Notes: generated by a model not told the origin, from the letters alone. 12,620 nt of DNA from Bacillota bacterium (GCA_023409435.1 JAEYHP010000015.1:1-12620); one strand, 5' to 3'. Numbered from the stretch's first letter, positions 1 through 7,799 are shown. Program-made: numbers and translations.

Positions 1-477
1 GTCTATGCCTGCCGCCATGCCGGAAACCACCGTCGCGCCATGTTTGACGAGTTCCTGCCCGAAATGCAGCGCCACCGCCTCGCCATAGGCGGTGTGCTTG
101 CGCATGCCGACCATCGCAATGGGAAGCGGGAGCTCTTGGGGCAGCCGACCCCGTACATACAATATGGCGGGCGGATGGCGGATTTCTTTTAACAATGCCG
201 GGTATTGCTCTGAAAATAACGACACAATCTCCGTTTTATTTTCCTTTACCCACAGAATATGCCGTTCAACCTCTTCTTCTTTCGCCAGCGCGCAAAGTTT
301 CCCCGCAAACGCCTGCCCCCACTGCGTGAATGCGGACACGGTCCCTTTTTGCGCGAGCTCGTATACAACGCTCGGCGTGCGGTAACGCGCCATCAGCTGC
401 GAAAACAGCAGGGCGTGCGCCCCCGTCGCGTGGTGCAGCCACAAACAAAGCTCTTCCTCCCGCGTGTAGGTCTTCAT
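1..477 (-). CDS. dprA: DNA-processing protein DprA (Smf), N-terminal 159 residues, cut by window edge
   Basis: DprA binds incoming single-stranded DNA in the cytoplasm and loads RecA during natural transformation; it is also widespread in bacteria not known to be competent. The reading frame starts at the ATG at 477 and runs off the window at base 1. The visible part has an N-terminal helical region (about 1-90), the linker YPALLKEIRHPPAILYVRG (92-110), and the start of the Rossmann-like DprA domain: AMVGMRKHTAYG (121-132) and VVSGMAAGID (150-159), which match the family's VGSRxxxxYG and VSGxAxGID signatures. The usual Ser of VGSR is Met here (M125), while the Arg is kept. The start is supported by a GGAGG at 482-486 and by lying one base after the comM stop (TAATATG), so translation is probably coupled to comM. 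Identification is firm; the C-terminal part is not visible. Confidence 0.93.
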   Translation of the reverse strand, partial: MKTYTREEELCLWLHHATGAHALLFSQLMARYRTPSVVYELAQKGTVSAFTQWGQAFAGKLCALAKEEEVERHILWVKENKTEIVSLFSEQYPALLKEIRHPPAILYVRGRLPQELPLPIAMVGMRKHTAYGEAVALHFGQELVKHGATVVSGMAAGID

Positions 478-478
478 A

Positions 479-2008
479 TTAACCTCCGAAGTTGTGGGAA
501 TCCAGGCTGCGGTATTGGATCGCCTCCGCGATATGCGCGCTCAAAATATGCTTCTCCCCTTCAATATCGGCAATTGTGCGCGCAACCTTTAGGATACGGT
601 TGTAGGCGCGCGCGCTCAGGCGCAGGGAAGAAAACGCCTGCTTGAGCATCGCCTCCGAGTTTGCGTCAAGCGCGCAGTAGGTTTTTAATAATCTGTTTGG
701 AAGCTGTGCGTTGAAGAATATGCCTTCCTTTTGGTAGCGTTCGCGCTGGACATTCCTTGCATTGTTGACGCGCGCGCGGATGGCGGCGGAAGGTTCGCCG
801 GATGACTTGCTTGAAATATCGGAATAGCCGACCTCGGACATTTCCACGTTGATGTCGATACGGTCGAGAAGTGGACCTGAAATTTTGCCCTGGTAGCGCT
901 GGATCTCGAACGGCGTGCAGCGGCAGGGCGATATGCGGGAGCCGTAGTTGCCGCACGGGCAGGGGTTCATGGCGGCGACCAGCATGAAATCCGCAGGATA
1001 TGTAGCATTGGCAGTCGCCCGCGTGATGGTGACGACTCCGTCCTCCAGCGGCTGGCGCAGCGCCTCCAGTACGTCCTTTCGGAATTCGGGCAGCTCGTCC
1101 AAAAACAGCACGCCGTAATGCGCCAGGCTGATTTCGCCCGGCAGCGCCCGCTGCCCGCCGCCTATCAGGGCTGCTGCGGAAGCGCCGTGGTGCGGGGAGC
1201 GGAACGGCCGCTCCTTGATGATGCCGCCGCATTCGCGCGTAGCCCCCACGACGGAGTGTATTTTAGTGATTTCCAATGCTTCTTCAAACGTAAGATCGGG
1301 CAATATTGAAGGAATGCTGCGCGCCAGCATGGTTTTGCCGGAGCCGGGCGTGCCGATCATAAGAAGGTTGTGCCCGCCCGCCACGGCGATCTCCGCCGCG
1401 CGCTTGGCGCTCTGCTGGCCCTTGATTTCAGAGAAGTCGGCCGAATGGACGACACTCATGGAGTCCCAGGTTTTTGCGGGATACACGGTATACGGCGCGT
1501 CGCCCCTTAAGAATTCCACCGCCTGCCGCAGGTTCTTGACGGGCAGCACCTCCGCGCCCGTAATATAAGCCGCCTCCTCCGCGTTCCCCTCCGGCAGCAC
1601 GATGCTCTTCGCGCCGTGGGCGAACGCGTCGATCACCATGGGAAGCACGCCGTCTATGGCGCGAACGGCGCCGTCGAGCCCAAGCTCGCCTAAAAACAGC
1701 AGGTCCTTCGTCTTTTCCGGCGGGATCTGCCCGGCCGCCTCCAGTAACCCGACCGCAATGGGAAGGTCGTAGACCGAACCTTCTTTTTTCAAGTCCGCCG
1801 GGGCGAGATTGACCGTGATGCGGTTGACTGGGAATGCAAAGCCGCTGTTCTTGATGGCGGCGCGCACCCGCTCGCGGGATTCGCGCACGGCAGCGTCCGG
1901 CAGACCGACCGTTTCAAAGGCAGGCAAGCCGTTTGCGATATCCACCTGAACCTGCACGGAAAACCCGGAGATGCCACTAAGCCCATAGCTTTGAATGCTG
2001 GAAAGCAA
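479..2008 (-). CDS. comM: ComM/YifB family Mg-chelatase-like AAA+ ATPase
   Basis: A 509-residue protein of the usual family length. ComM is a hexameric AAA+ helicase shown in Vibrio to promote branch migration during natural transformation; in most Bacillota (YifB) its role is inferred. Domains in order: an N-terminal Lon-like S5-fold domain (about 1-170, with GSVYDLPIAVGLL at 77-89), the AAA+ core with Walker A GTPGSGKT (219-226) and Walker B VLFLDELPEF (300-309), a cysteine cluster NPCPCGNYGS..CRC (348-364) typical of the family, the arginine-bearing GPLLDRIDI (378-386), and a C-terminal helical domain with RLSARAYNRILKVARTIAD (463-481). The start is a TTG at 2008; it gives the expected MLSSIQSYGLSG N-terminus and has a GGGGGT ribosome binding site six bases upstream. 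It precedes dprA by one base, consistent with a shared DNA-uptake or recombination role. A hairpin lies in its leader (2028-2058). Confidence 0.96.
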   Translation of the reverse strand: MLSSIQSYGLSGISGFSVQVQVDIANGLPAFETVGLPDAAVRESRERVRAAIKNSGFAFPVNRITVNLAPADLKKEGSVYDLPIAVGLLEAAGQIPPEKTKDLLFLGELGLDGAVRAIDGVLPMVIDAFAHGAKSIVLPEGNAEEAAYITGAEVLPVKNLRQAVEFLRGDAPYTVYPAKTWDSMSVVHSADFSEIKGQQSAKRAAEIAVAGGHNLLMIGTPGSGKTMLARSIPSILPDLTFEEALEITKIHSVVGATRECGGIIKERPFRSPHHGASAAALIGGGQRALPGEISLAHYGVLFLDELPEFRKDVLEALRQPLEDGVVTITRATANATYPADFMLVAAMNPCPCGNYGSRISPCRCTPFEIQRYQGKISGPLLDRIDINVEMSEVGYSDISSKSSGEPSAAIRARVNNARNVQRERYQKEGIFFNAQLPNRLLKTYCALDANSEAMLKQAFSSLRLSARAYNRILKVARTIADIEGEKHILSAHIAEAIQYRSLDSHNFGG

Positions 2009-2027
2009 GCAGTTACCCCCTTATTTT

Positions 2028-2058
2028 TTAAGCCGCGCCTTCTCCCCCTGCGGCTTAA
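2028..2058 (-). promoter_or_regulatory. Leader hairpin upstream of comM
   Basis: In the 166-base gap between the protease gene and comM there is a perfect 9-bp inverted repeat, TTAAGCCGC (2028-2036) and GCGGCTTAA (2050-2058), around a 13-base loop. On the transcribed strand the loop reads AGGGGGAGAAGGC, which resembles a ribosome binding site, and the hairpin is followed by an A-rich stretch and then the real comM ribosome binding site. There is no T-tract in the comM direction, so it is not an ordinary terminator for the upstream protease gene. A weak comM promoter could lie around 2120-2130 (GATAAT as a -10), but no good -35 accompanies it. Function is unknown. Confidence 0.45.
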
Positions 2059-2174
2059 TGCGTTTTTATCTTTGGCGGTTTGTTTCTTCCTTAAGTCCCC
2101 TTAAACGGATACATATTTTAATTATCGTTTGTAATTGCTTTAACCTGTAGTGCACCAAAGCATGATGGCCTTTA

Positions 2175-3407
2175 TTAGTTGGTCTTCACCGCGAATCCGC
2201 GTGCCCATTGCAATGGAGAAAATGTCATAGTGCTATATCCACCGGAAGACAGCATTCCAAGGGCCGTTGCCTGATTGCTGGAAAGGCTATACACGGGGCT
2301 GCCACTATCCCCATTTAATACCCCCGAAGCTTCCCTTTCCAGAATTATGGTATGAACCATTCCTGAAACGTAAAAAGGCCCCTCTTCCGACCCGTGATTC
2401 AATATCGTATTTGTATTGATCACCCGGCATTTGTTCCGATGGCCATTTTTACCGAAATTATACACAATATCGTTTTTCGCAGGCAAGTTAAAATTGCCCT
2501 TTACGGCATATGCCGTGCCACTGCCTGAATATTGTACCAGGTTTGTTAACGCATGGCTTTCGGCTACCTTTGTTATGGAAAAGTCGCCGTTCTCATTATA
2601 TTTGTATTGCTGGAATGTTACTTTTCCAATCATATTGCTTGAAGTCGAACTGTTTACGTATACCTTGGTTCCTTCGCTTAAGCCACCATGCCCGCACGTT
2701 ATGATCGCAGGCGATCCATCATAGGCGCCACAAAACGCCAGAGTGGATACGGATGAACCGGACTTTCGCAAGCTGGATCCACCTTGAAGAGCGGCAGTTG
2801 GCTTTTCTTTCTCGGAAGCCTGAACGGCAATGGGCAATTGCGTACCTTTTTGCACGGCAATTTTACTTTGTACGAATGCCCAAGCCTTTGTATACTCTGT
2901 TCTGGGGACAATGATCACCGCTTTGATCGTCTCATCGCAGGCATAACATTGGTTCCAATCAATTTCTTCGGCCTGAAACCACTTTATGATATCCTTACAC
3001 AGAGATTCGAGATAGTTTTTAGAGTATTCTGCTTTGTAAAAAAACAGAATTTCCGGATTGCTCACAGCTTTCACATAGCGGGATACGGTGGAGCTGCTTA
3101 AATTGGTTAGTTTAACAACAAGCCGGCCATTGCCGTTGTTATACGCGCCGCCGTATTCATCAGGGAAAATGATCTTCGTATCCGTCTGTTCAAATGAACT
3201 GATGATTTCGTTATAGGCTTGAGTTACTTTTTGCTGCATATCCATTTTAAATAACTCTTCTCTTGAAAAGTCTTTTGTCACATCGGATACAAACACGGCA
3301 TTGGAAAGACCTTCTACCGCCTCCCTCTCACCAACGGCAAAAGCGAATGATCTGTGAGATAGCAATAATCCGAGAAGCAATGCCGCAACAAAAACATGTT
3401 TTTTCAT
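2175..3407 (-). CDS. Secreted chymotrypsin-fold serine protease with an N-terminal pro-region
   Basis: A 410-residue predicted exported protease. Residues 1-24 form a signal peptide (MKKH, a Leu/Ala-rich core, then SFAFA before the likely cleavage). Residues 25 to about 200 are a pro-region or inhibitory domain of unrecognised type, with a CYAC pair at 154-157. A Ser-rich linker (210-221) leads into the catalytic domain, where the triad is readable: H240 in TCGHGG, D275 in NGDFSI and S368 in LNGDSGSPVYS. The layout resembles bacterial S1 proteases of the streptogrisin/alpha-lytic type. The Cys normally just after the His is absent (GHG); C238 lies two residues before it instead. The start has an AGAGGGGG ribosome binding site at 3411-3418. 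Only 30 bases separate it from gtrA, so it is probably the last gene of that unit. Its DNA is near 33-43% GC in three lines counted by hand, against about 60% in comM. The target is unknown. Confidence 0.85.
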   Translation of the reverse strand: MKKHVFVAALLLGLLLSHRSFAFAVGEREAVEGLSNAVFVSDVTKDFSREELFKMDMQQKVTQAYNEIISSFEQTDTKIIFPDEYGGAYNNGNGRLVVKLTNLSSSTVSRYVKAVSNPEILFFYKAEYSKNYLESLCKDIIKWFQAEEIDWNQCYACDETIKAVIIVPRTEYTKAWAFVQSKIAVQKGTQLPIAVQASEKEKPTAALQGGSSLRKSGSSVSTLAFCGAYDGSPAIITCGHGGLSEGTKVYVNSSTSSNMIGKVTFQQYKYNENGDFSITKVAESHALTNLVQYSGSGTAYAVKGNFNLPAKNDIVYNFGKNGHRNKCRVINTNTILNHGSEEGPFYVSGMVHTIILEREASGVLNGDSGSPVYSLSSNQATALGMLSSGGYSTMTFSPLQWARGFAVKTN

Positions 3408-3437
3408 GTTTCCCCCTCTTCATTGTAGCCTCAGGAT

Positions 3438-3848
3438 TTATTGCGCCTTTTGCTCCTTTCGGAACACCAACAGCTTGTTGCCGATAAAATTGATAACCAC
3501 GGCAACCGGCGTCGCAATGAGGTTGCGCATAGTGCCGTTTTCAATGCCAAACCAGGCTCGGCACGCGTACAAAATGCCAAGCGACGCGCCGTAGGAAACG
3601 AGGTTCACAAGTACAAACAGCAAAAACTCTTTTTTCGTGCGCTTCTGCTCCTGCTTGAACGTCCACCTGCTGTTCCACAGGTAGCTGTTCAATACGCCGC
3701 AGGAATAGGAAACGGTCTTGGACAGCGCGTCCCCAAAGCCAAATACGCTGTTAAAGAGGCCGAACACCAATAAATCGATGACGGTGTTCAAGATGCCTAC
3801 CACGTTGAATTTCAGGAACTGCTTCAATGGCTCCCAATACCGCTTCAT
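3438..3848 (-). CDS. GtrA family membrane protein, putative polyprenyl-linked sugar flippase
   Basis: A 136-residue protein with four predicted membrane segments (about 11-32, 40-58, 73-95 and 107-128) and the paired family signatures: KFNVVGILNTVIDLLVFGLF (13-32), NSYLWNSRWTFK (54-65) and NFIGNKLLVFR (120-130). GtrA-like proteins are proposed to flip undecaprenyl- or polyprenyl-phosphate sugars across the membrane or otherwise assist GT-C enzymes; direct proof is limited to a few systems. I chose the ATG at 3848 rather than the one at 3860, because the former has a GGAG six bases upstream, lies just after the stop of the glycosyltransferase gene, and gives a normal N-terminus; the longer form would overlap the upstream gene by 11 bases and lacks a well-placed ribosome binding site. 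Its place directly behind a GT-C glycosyltransferase supports a donor-supply role. Confidence 0.9.
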   Translation of the reverse strand: MKRYWEPLKQFLKFNVVGILNTVIDLLVFGLFNSVFGFGDALSKTVSYSCGVLNSYLWNSRWTFKQEQKRTKKEFLLFVLVNLVSYGASLGILYACRAWFGIENGTMRNLIATPVAVVINFIGNKLLVFRKEQKAQ

Positions 3849-3849
3849 A

Positions 3850-6800
3850 CTACGCTCCATACATCAGGTTGCCACCGGGTACGTATTTCAGGAATTGCGC
3901 ATAGCCGATGGGGATTTCATAGCCCGAAAGCCCGGGATACAGCAACAGGAAGAGTATCACCGCCGCAGCCATCCACGCCCATTTCACCCACTTGACGCTT
4001 GGGTTCTTCCGCTCCCAACCCTGCAGCATGAACACGCCGCAGAACACGATAAACGGAACGGTCGCAAAGAAGTGGTAAATAAACGTGCAGCGCGTTACCA
4101 GCACCCAGGGCAGGAAATTCGCCGCAACCCCTACAAACAGGGCGGTAATGCCGGGGTCGCTTTTTGTTCTGCGCATGGCGCGGCTGACGATCAACGCGAC
4201 AGTCACCGTCGTGCATACCCACCATACCGCGGGATTTCCCGAAGCGGTGAGGGTGGCAAACTGCCCTTCCGGGAGGCCTGTGCCCTGGAAATACCACATG
4301 GGCCGGAATGTAAACGGCCACTCCCACCAGGTGGACTGGTACGGATGCGTTGCCTCCAGCGTGCTATGGTAATTCCACATGTACTTCTGGTAGTTCCATA
4401 CATCCCCTAAGGTATGCTCTCCCACGCTGAGCATATAGGGCAGGTAGGAAAGCACGTAGACAATCAAAGGAATAACAATAAAGAACACGCAGCAGAACAA
4501 CAGGGTTTTTACTACGTTCTTCCAAAATCCCCTCGTTTTTTCCGCAAGCGCCGCATCGCCGGAGTTTATCGCCGCGCGGTATTCCCGGTAACGCTCGATA
4601 AAGGAAAGCACCAGCAGTACGGCAAGACCGCCGCCCGCGTAAATGCAGATCCATTTGGAGGCAGCGCCCAAAGCGAAGAATATTCCCGCAAACCCTAAGG
4701 GCTTAATAGTCGCCCTCAGACCGTCCGTATAGAAACTCATGCAGTAATACTGGTACATGTAGTAGTACATGAGCAGTATAAAAAACACGGCGTAGACGTC
4801 TATGGTGGCGATGCGCGTCTGCGTGAAGTGCATGAAGTCAAACGCAAATAAAGTCGCGCCCAGTAGCGCGTATTCCGCGTTTTTGAATAGCCGCCTGCCA
4901 AACAGGTAGAATATGGGTACCATGCCAATACCAAAGAGCGTGCCTATGATACGCCACCCAAACGGATTCATGCCGAAAACCGTGATGCCCAGCATGATAA
5001 ACACCTTGCCGAGCGGCGGATGCGTGTTTTCATACGGCTCCAGACCTTTAAAATGTTCATAACCCGTGCGCGCATGGTACAGTTCGTCAAAGTACATGCC
5101 GTTAAAGCTTGAGGGATGGTCCGGCACCGTATCCTGCTCGTCCACCAGAAGCGCAGCATTCGTATCCGCTGCTTTGGGAACAAGACGGTTCCCGTTTGCA
5201 TCAAAGAACGCGAGCTCGCGGATAGCTAACTCCCCGGTGTAGTTTTTGAGTTCCAGCGCGGTGGTGGTGAGGTTCGCCGCTTCCTGATGCCAGCGGAACA
5301 TTTCGTCGAACCGCTGATCGTATGTGATTTCGCTGCCATCGTCGCCTGTAAGCTGCAGCGTTCCTTCCGCAATGCCGCCGAATATCCAGTATTCCGCTAT
5401 GGTAACGGGCGCGTCGAACGTAAGTGTCACGCTCTCCCCCGGCTGCATGCTGACATATTCGCTTTCGGGCGCTGTGAGCGACCCCAATTGGAACAGCGCG
5501 ATTGCGGCATATACGATTGTAAGCCCCCAGCAATAGAGCCGATCTCTTTTTGTAAGGCGCAGCTTTCTTTCATACGGCTTCTGCGCAAGAAGGTCCTGCG
5601 CCGGGGTAGAGGATGTTTTAAGCTCCTCCACCTTTTTCGCATGCATGGCGTCCAGCAGCGCCGTCTTTTTGATGTTGCCCCGTATGACGATATCATAGGC
5701 CGCATAGCACAGGTATGCAAACATCAGTACATTAAGAAGCGAGCCCACCCTGGTCAGCACTTCATATGCGCCCTGCCGCAACTCTTGATGGTCCACGATG
5801 ACAAACGCGCCAAGCACGTTAAGAAGCACTGTGACGCTGAACCCGAGGAAAGCGATATAGAGCCGCCTGTCGTTGTAATATAAGCCCGCCAACAGCAATA
5901 ATAGCAGCGCCGGGAATATGTAGCGCTCATGCATGTAAAGGCCGATTGTGAACAGCGCGCAGATTAAAAGCGCGGCAGTTAAAAACAGGATACCCCTTTG
6001 GTTCTTTTTGCGTCCCATAGCGTAAAGCCAGATAGCGGCGACCACGGAAAGCACTATGCCGATATAGCCCCAGACCTCAAAGGAGAACAGGAAAGGAACC
6101 GCCTCTATGCCCTTCCAGTTTCCGCCGATGAGCGCGAACAGGTTGAATGCCTCAATACTCGCATACGGGTAGGAAGTGGCGGTGCCGAGGTATTTTTCCT
6201 TAAGCCACGCAAAGCCCTGCCCATCTCCAAATGGCAGCGCCAGCAGCAATATGACAGCTACCGCAGCAAGTACGGAAAGCACGGTATGAAGGAGCTGCTT
6301 TTTCCAATTGGCGCGGTTGAACTCCAGAAAATATGCCGCGGCAAGCAAAGGCCCGAACATCAGCGCCTGCGGCTTCATCAATATCGCTATGCCAAAGAGC
6401 GCTCCCGCGGCAATTTTACGCTCTGTCATAAACAAAGAGAGTACGCCGAGCATGCACAGCGTAAGTACCGAATCGATCTGCCCCCAGCCGCCCGAAACAA
6501 ACGCGAACACCGGATTGAAGGCAACGACCGCCATCAGCAGCAGCGCGCGGCTGTTGGGTACGTTCAGATTTCGTGCGATGCGATAAACAAGATACGCAGA
6601 AACCAAATCCGCTGCAATGGCGGGAAGCTTGATGAGCAGTATCATGGCCGCGCCGCCCTGCGGCAGGTTCAATAGCTTTCCCATTCCGCCAACCAGCCAG
6701 AGCACATACATATATCCGGGCGGATAATCCGCAAACATACCGCTAAAATAAAAGCCGCCGGGGCCATTTTCCACCATGTTTCCCGCCCAGCCCAAAAAGC

Positions 6801-7614
6801 AGCCGATATCCGTGCTGTGGCCTATGAATATGACGGAAAATACCAAACGCAGCATAAATGCCGCAACCATAATCAAAAGGACCTGCTGCCTCTGCCTGTC
6901 CTCCGTAAACCCGGCCATGGATGGAACGCGTATGGTTTTGCGGTATAAAAGCGCAAAAATGCCAGCTACAAACGCCGTGGCCATCCAAATCAGAAACATG
7001 TATGGCAAGGGCGCGGACTCGCTGCCTATATAATCGCTAGGATCAAGCTTTTCAAAGGAAGCGGCGTCCGCCGGAGGGTTAGGTTCTATCTGCATGGAAA
7101 CATTGCGGAACATCGCAACTCCTGAAGAGAGCGCGCCATATCCGCCCACGCGCAGGGAAAGTACAAGCTCCGTCTGCTCAGGGCCTGTCCTGCCAACAAG
7201 CTCCACCGGGGTAAAGCCGTCCGTCAGATATATTGGCTCGGAGGAAGCGTAGGTATCCGTCACCGAAACGGTCGCGCCCGCATCCCCTTCTATGCCGTCC
7301 GCTAAAATCTCGCAGGTAATCCGGTAATAGGTATCGGGCTCGACGGTAACAAGCTGGCTCACCCGCGCGTCGTTCGGCTCCAGGTTTTCAATCACCACGT
7401 AGCGGCCGCCATCGCCGTCCTGTTCCAGATACGCCGCGCTGGCCTCGGGGAACCAAGCTTCATAATACCAGCCGGAAGGCAAGTCCTGATCCGCAGACGT
7501 CGCCGAAAAATCGCTGTTGTAAAGCAGGTTTTCCCCATCCAGCGCCAAAGCGGGGGCAGTCTCAAAAAGTAAAATCACCAGAGCACAAAGTGCAACCAAA
7601 CGTCTTTTCAGCAT
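3850..7614 (-). CDS. Double-module GT-C glycosyltransferase (Gpi18-like plus PMT/GT39-like) with two extracytoplasmic beta-sandwich domains
   Basis: A 1254-residue membrane protein. Order of parts: signal peptide (1-24, ending PALA); a carbohydrate-binding-like beta-sandwich (about 26-178, starting ENLLYNSDFS); a membrane segment (205-225); a first GT-C module (about 244-645) with D269 in the first loop, YPPGYMY (297-303), GWGQIDS (376-382) and MHERYIFP (561-568), like Gpi18-related mannosyltransferases; a charged cytoplasmic linker (about 648-690); one helix (697-713); a second beta-sandwich of discoidin type (about 714-815); then a PMT-like module with YFDELYHAR (841-849, D843/E844), HPPLGK (865-870), RIATID (934-939) and a late YHFF (H1181). 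PMT-type enzymes move a sugar from a polyprenyl phosphate to an acceptor outside the membrane; donor and acceptor are unknown here. The frame is open up to 7800, but the ATG at 7614 has GGAG five bases upstream and begins a proper signal peptide, so the first 62 codons are probably untranslated. Followed by gtrA without a gap. Confidence 0.88.
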   Translation of the reverse strand: MLKRRLVALCALVILLFETAPALALDGENLLYNSDFSATSADQDLPSGWYYEAWFPEASAAYLEQDGDGGRYVVIENLEPNDARVSQLVTVEPDTYYRITCEILADGIEGDAGATVSVTDTYASSEPIYLTDGFTPVELVGRTGPEQTELVLSLRVGGYGALSSGVAMFRNVSMQIEPNPPADAASFEKLDPSDYIGSESAPLPYMFLIWMATAFVAGIFALLYRKTIRVPSMAGFTEDRQRQQVLLIMVAAFMLRLVFSVIFIGHSTDIGCFLGWAGNMVENGPGGFYFSGMFADYPPGYMYVLWLVGGMGKLLNLPQGGAAMILLIKLPAIAADLVSAYLVYRIARNLNVPNSRALLLMAVVAFNPVFAFVSGGWGQIDSVLTLCMLGVLSLFMTERKIAAGALFGIAILMKPQALMFGPLLAAAYFLEFNRANWKKQLLHTVLSVLAAVAVILLLALPFGDGQGFAWLKEKYLGTATSYPYASIEAFNLFALIGGNWKGIEAVPFLFSFEVWGYIGIVLSVVAAIWLYAMGRKKNQRGILFLTAALLICALFTIGLYMHERYIFPALLLLLLAGLYYNDRRLYIAFLGFSVTVLLNVLGAFVIVDHQELRQGAYEVLTRVGSLLNVLMFAYLCYAAYDIVIRGNIKKTALLDAMHAKKVEELKTSSTPAQDLLAQKPYERKLRLTKRDRLYCWGLTIVYAAIALFQLGSLTAPESEYVSMQPGESVTLTFDAPVTIAEYWIFGGIAEGTLQLTGDDGSEITYDQRFDEMFRWHQEAANLTTTALELKNYTGELAIRELAFFDANGNRLVPKAADTNAALLVDEQDTVPDHPSSFNGMYFDELYHARTGYEHFKGLEPYENTHPPLGKVFIMLGITVFGMNPFGWRIIGTLFGIGMVPIFYLFGRRLFKNAEYALLGATLFAFDFMHFTQTRIATIDVYAVFFILLMYYYMYQYYCMSFYTDGLRATIKPLGFAGIFFALGAASKWICIYAGGGLAVLLVLSFIERYREYRAAINSGDAALAEKTRGFWKNVVKTLLFCCVFFIVIPLIVYVLSYLPYMLSVGEHTLGDVWNYQKYMWNYHSTLEATHPYQSTWWEWPFTFRPMWYFQGTGLPEGQFATLTASGNPAVWWVCTTVTVALIVSRAMRRTKSDPGITALFVGVAANFLPWVLVTRCTFIYHFFATVPFIVFCGVFMLQGWERKNPSVKWVKWAWMAAAVILFLLLYPGLSGYEIPIGYAQFLKYVPGGNLMYGA

Positions 7615-7659
7615 ACGCGCTCCAAAAATAAGATAAACAAGGGGGGTCATTCCATTTGC

Positions 7660-7688
7660 ATCATAGCATAAAAAGAAACGGCCCGCAA
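7660..7688 (-). promoter_or_regulatory. Candidate promoter for the glycosyltransferase-gtrA-protease unit
   Basis: On the transcribed strand there is TTGCGG (7683-7688), a 17-base spacer and TATGAT (7660-7665), five of six matches at the -10 and three of six at the -35. Transcription from here would start near 7653 and give a leader of about 40 bases before the ATG at 7614. The element sits in the 185-base gap 7615-7799, which otherwise shows only the weak terminator described separately. If used, it would make the accessory module independent of the housekeeping operon. Confidence 0.42.
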
Positions 7689-7698
7689 AGATGGCCGC
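7670..7698 (-). terminator. Weak intrinsic terminator candidate after yraN
   Basis: On the transcribed strand GCGGCC (7693-7698) can pair with GGCCGT (7678-7683, one G-U pair) around a 9-base loop, followed at once by TTTCTTTTT (7670-7678). The stem is short (five Watson-Crick pairs and one wobble), so termination would be partial. It overlaps the candidate promoter's spacer and -35. It lies about 100 bases after the yraN stop. Confidence 0.35.
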
Positions 7699-7799
7699 AA
7701 AAACTTTAATACTAATTCTAAACATTACCACGTCGTCGCGGCGGTTCTTTTCGCGTGTGAAGGTGTCGCCCTCCGCTTTGTATGTGTTACTGTTCTTCA

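Noticed and set aside
2028..2065. Plus-strand intrinsic terminator (hairpin followed by GTTTTTATC)
   Set aside because: No plus-strand gene precedes it in the window, and the T-run starts several bases after the stem. It is better treated as a minus-strand leader hairpin.
2091..2104. Short inverted repeat TTAAG-TCCC-CTTAA before comM
   Set aside because: Five-base AT-rich arms are expected by chance in a region of this composition.
3718..6675. Long plus-strand frames at 3718-4410, 5287-5883 and 5998-6675
   Set aside because: They lie wholly or almost wholly antisense to the glycosyltransferase gene (the first also overlaps gtrA), show no family motifs and are rich in Arg, His and Gln as expected of a shadow of a GC-rich membrane-protein gene.
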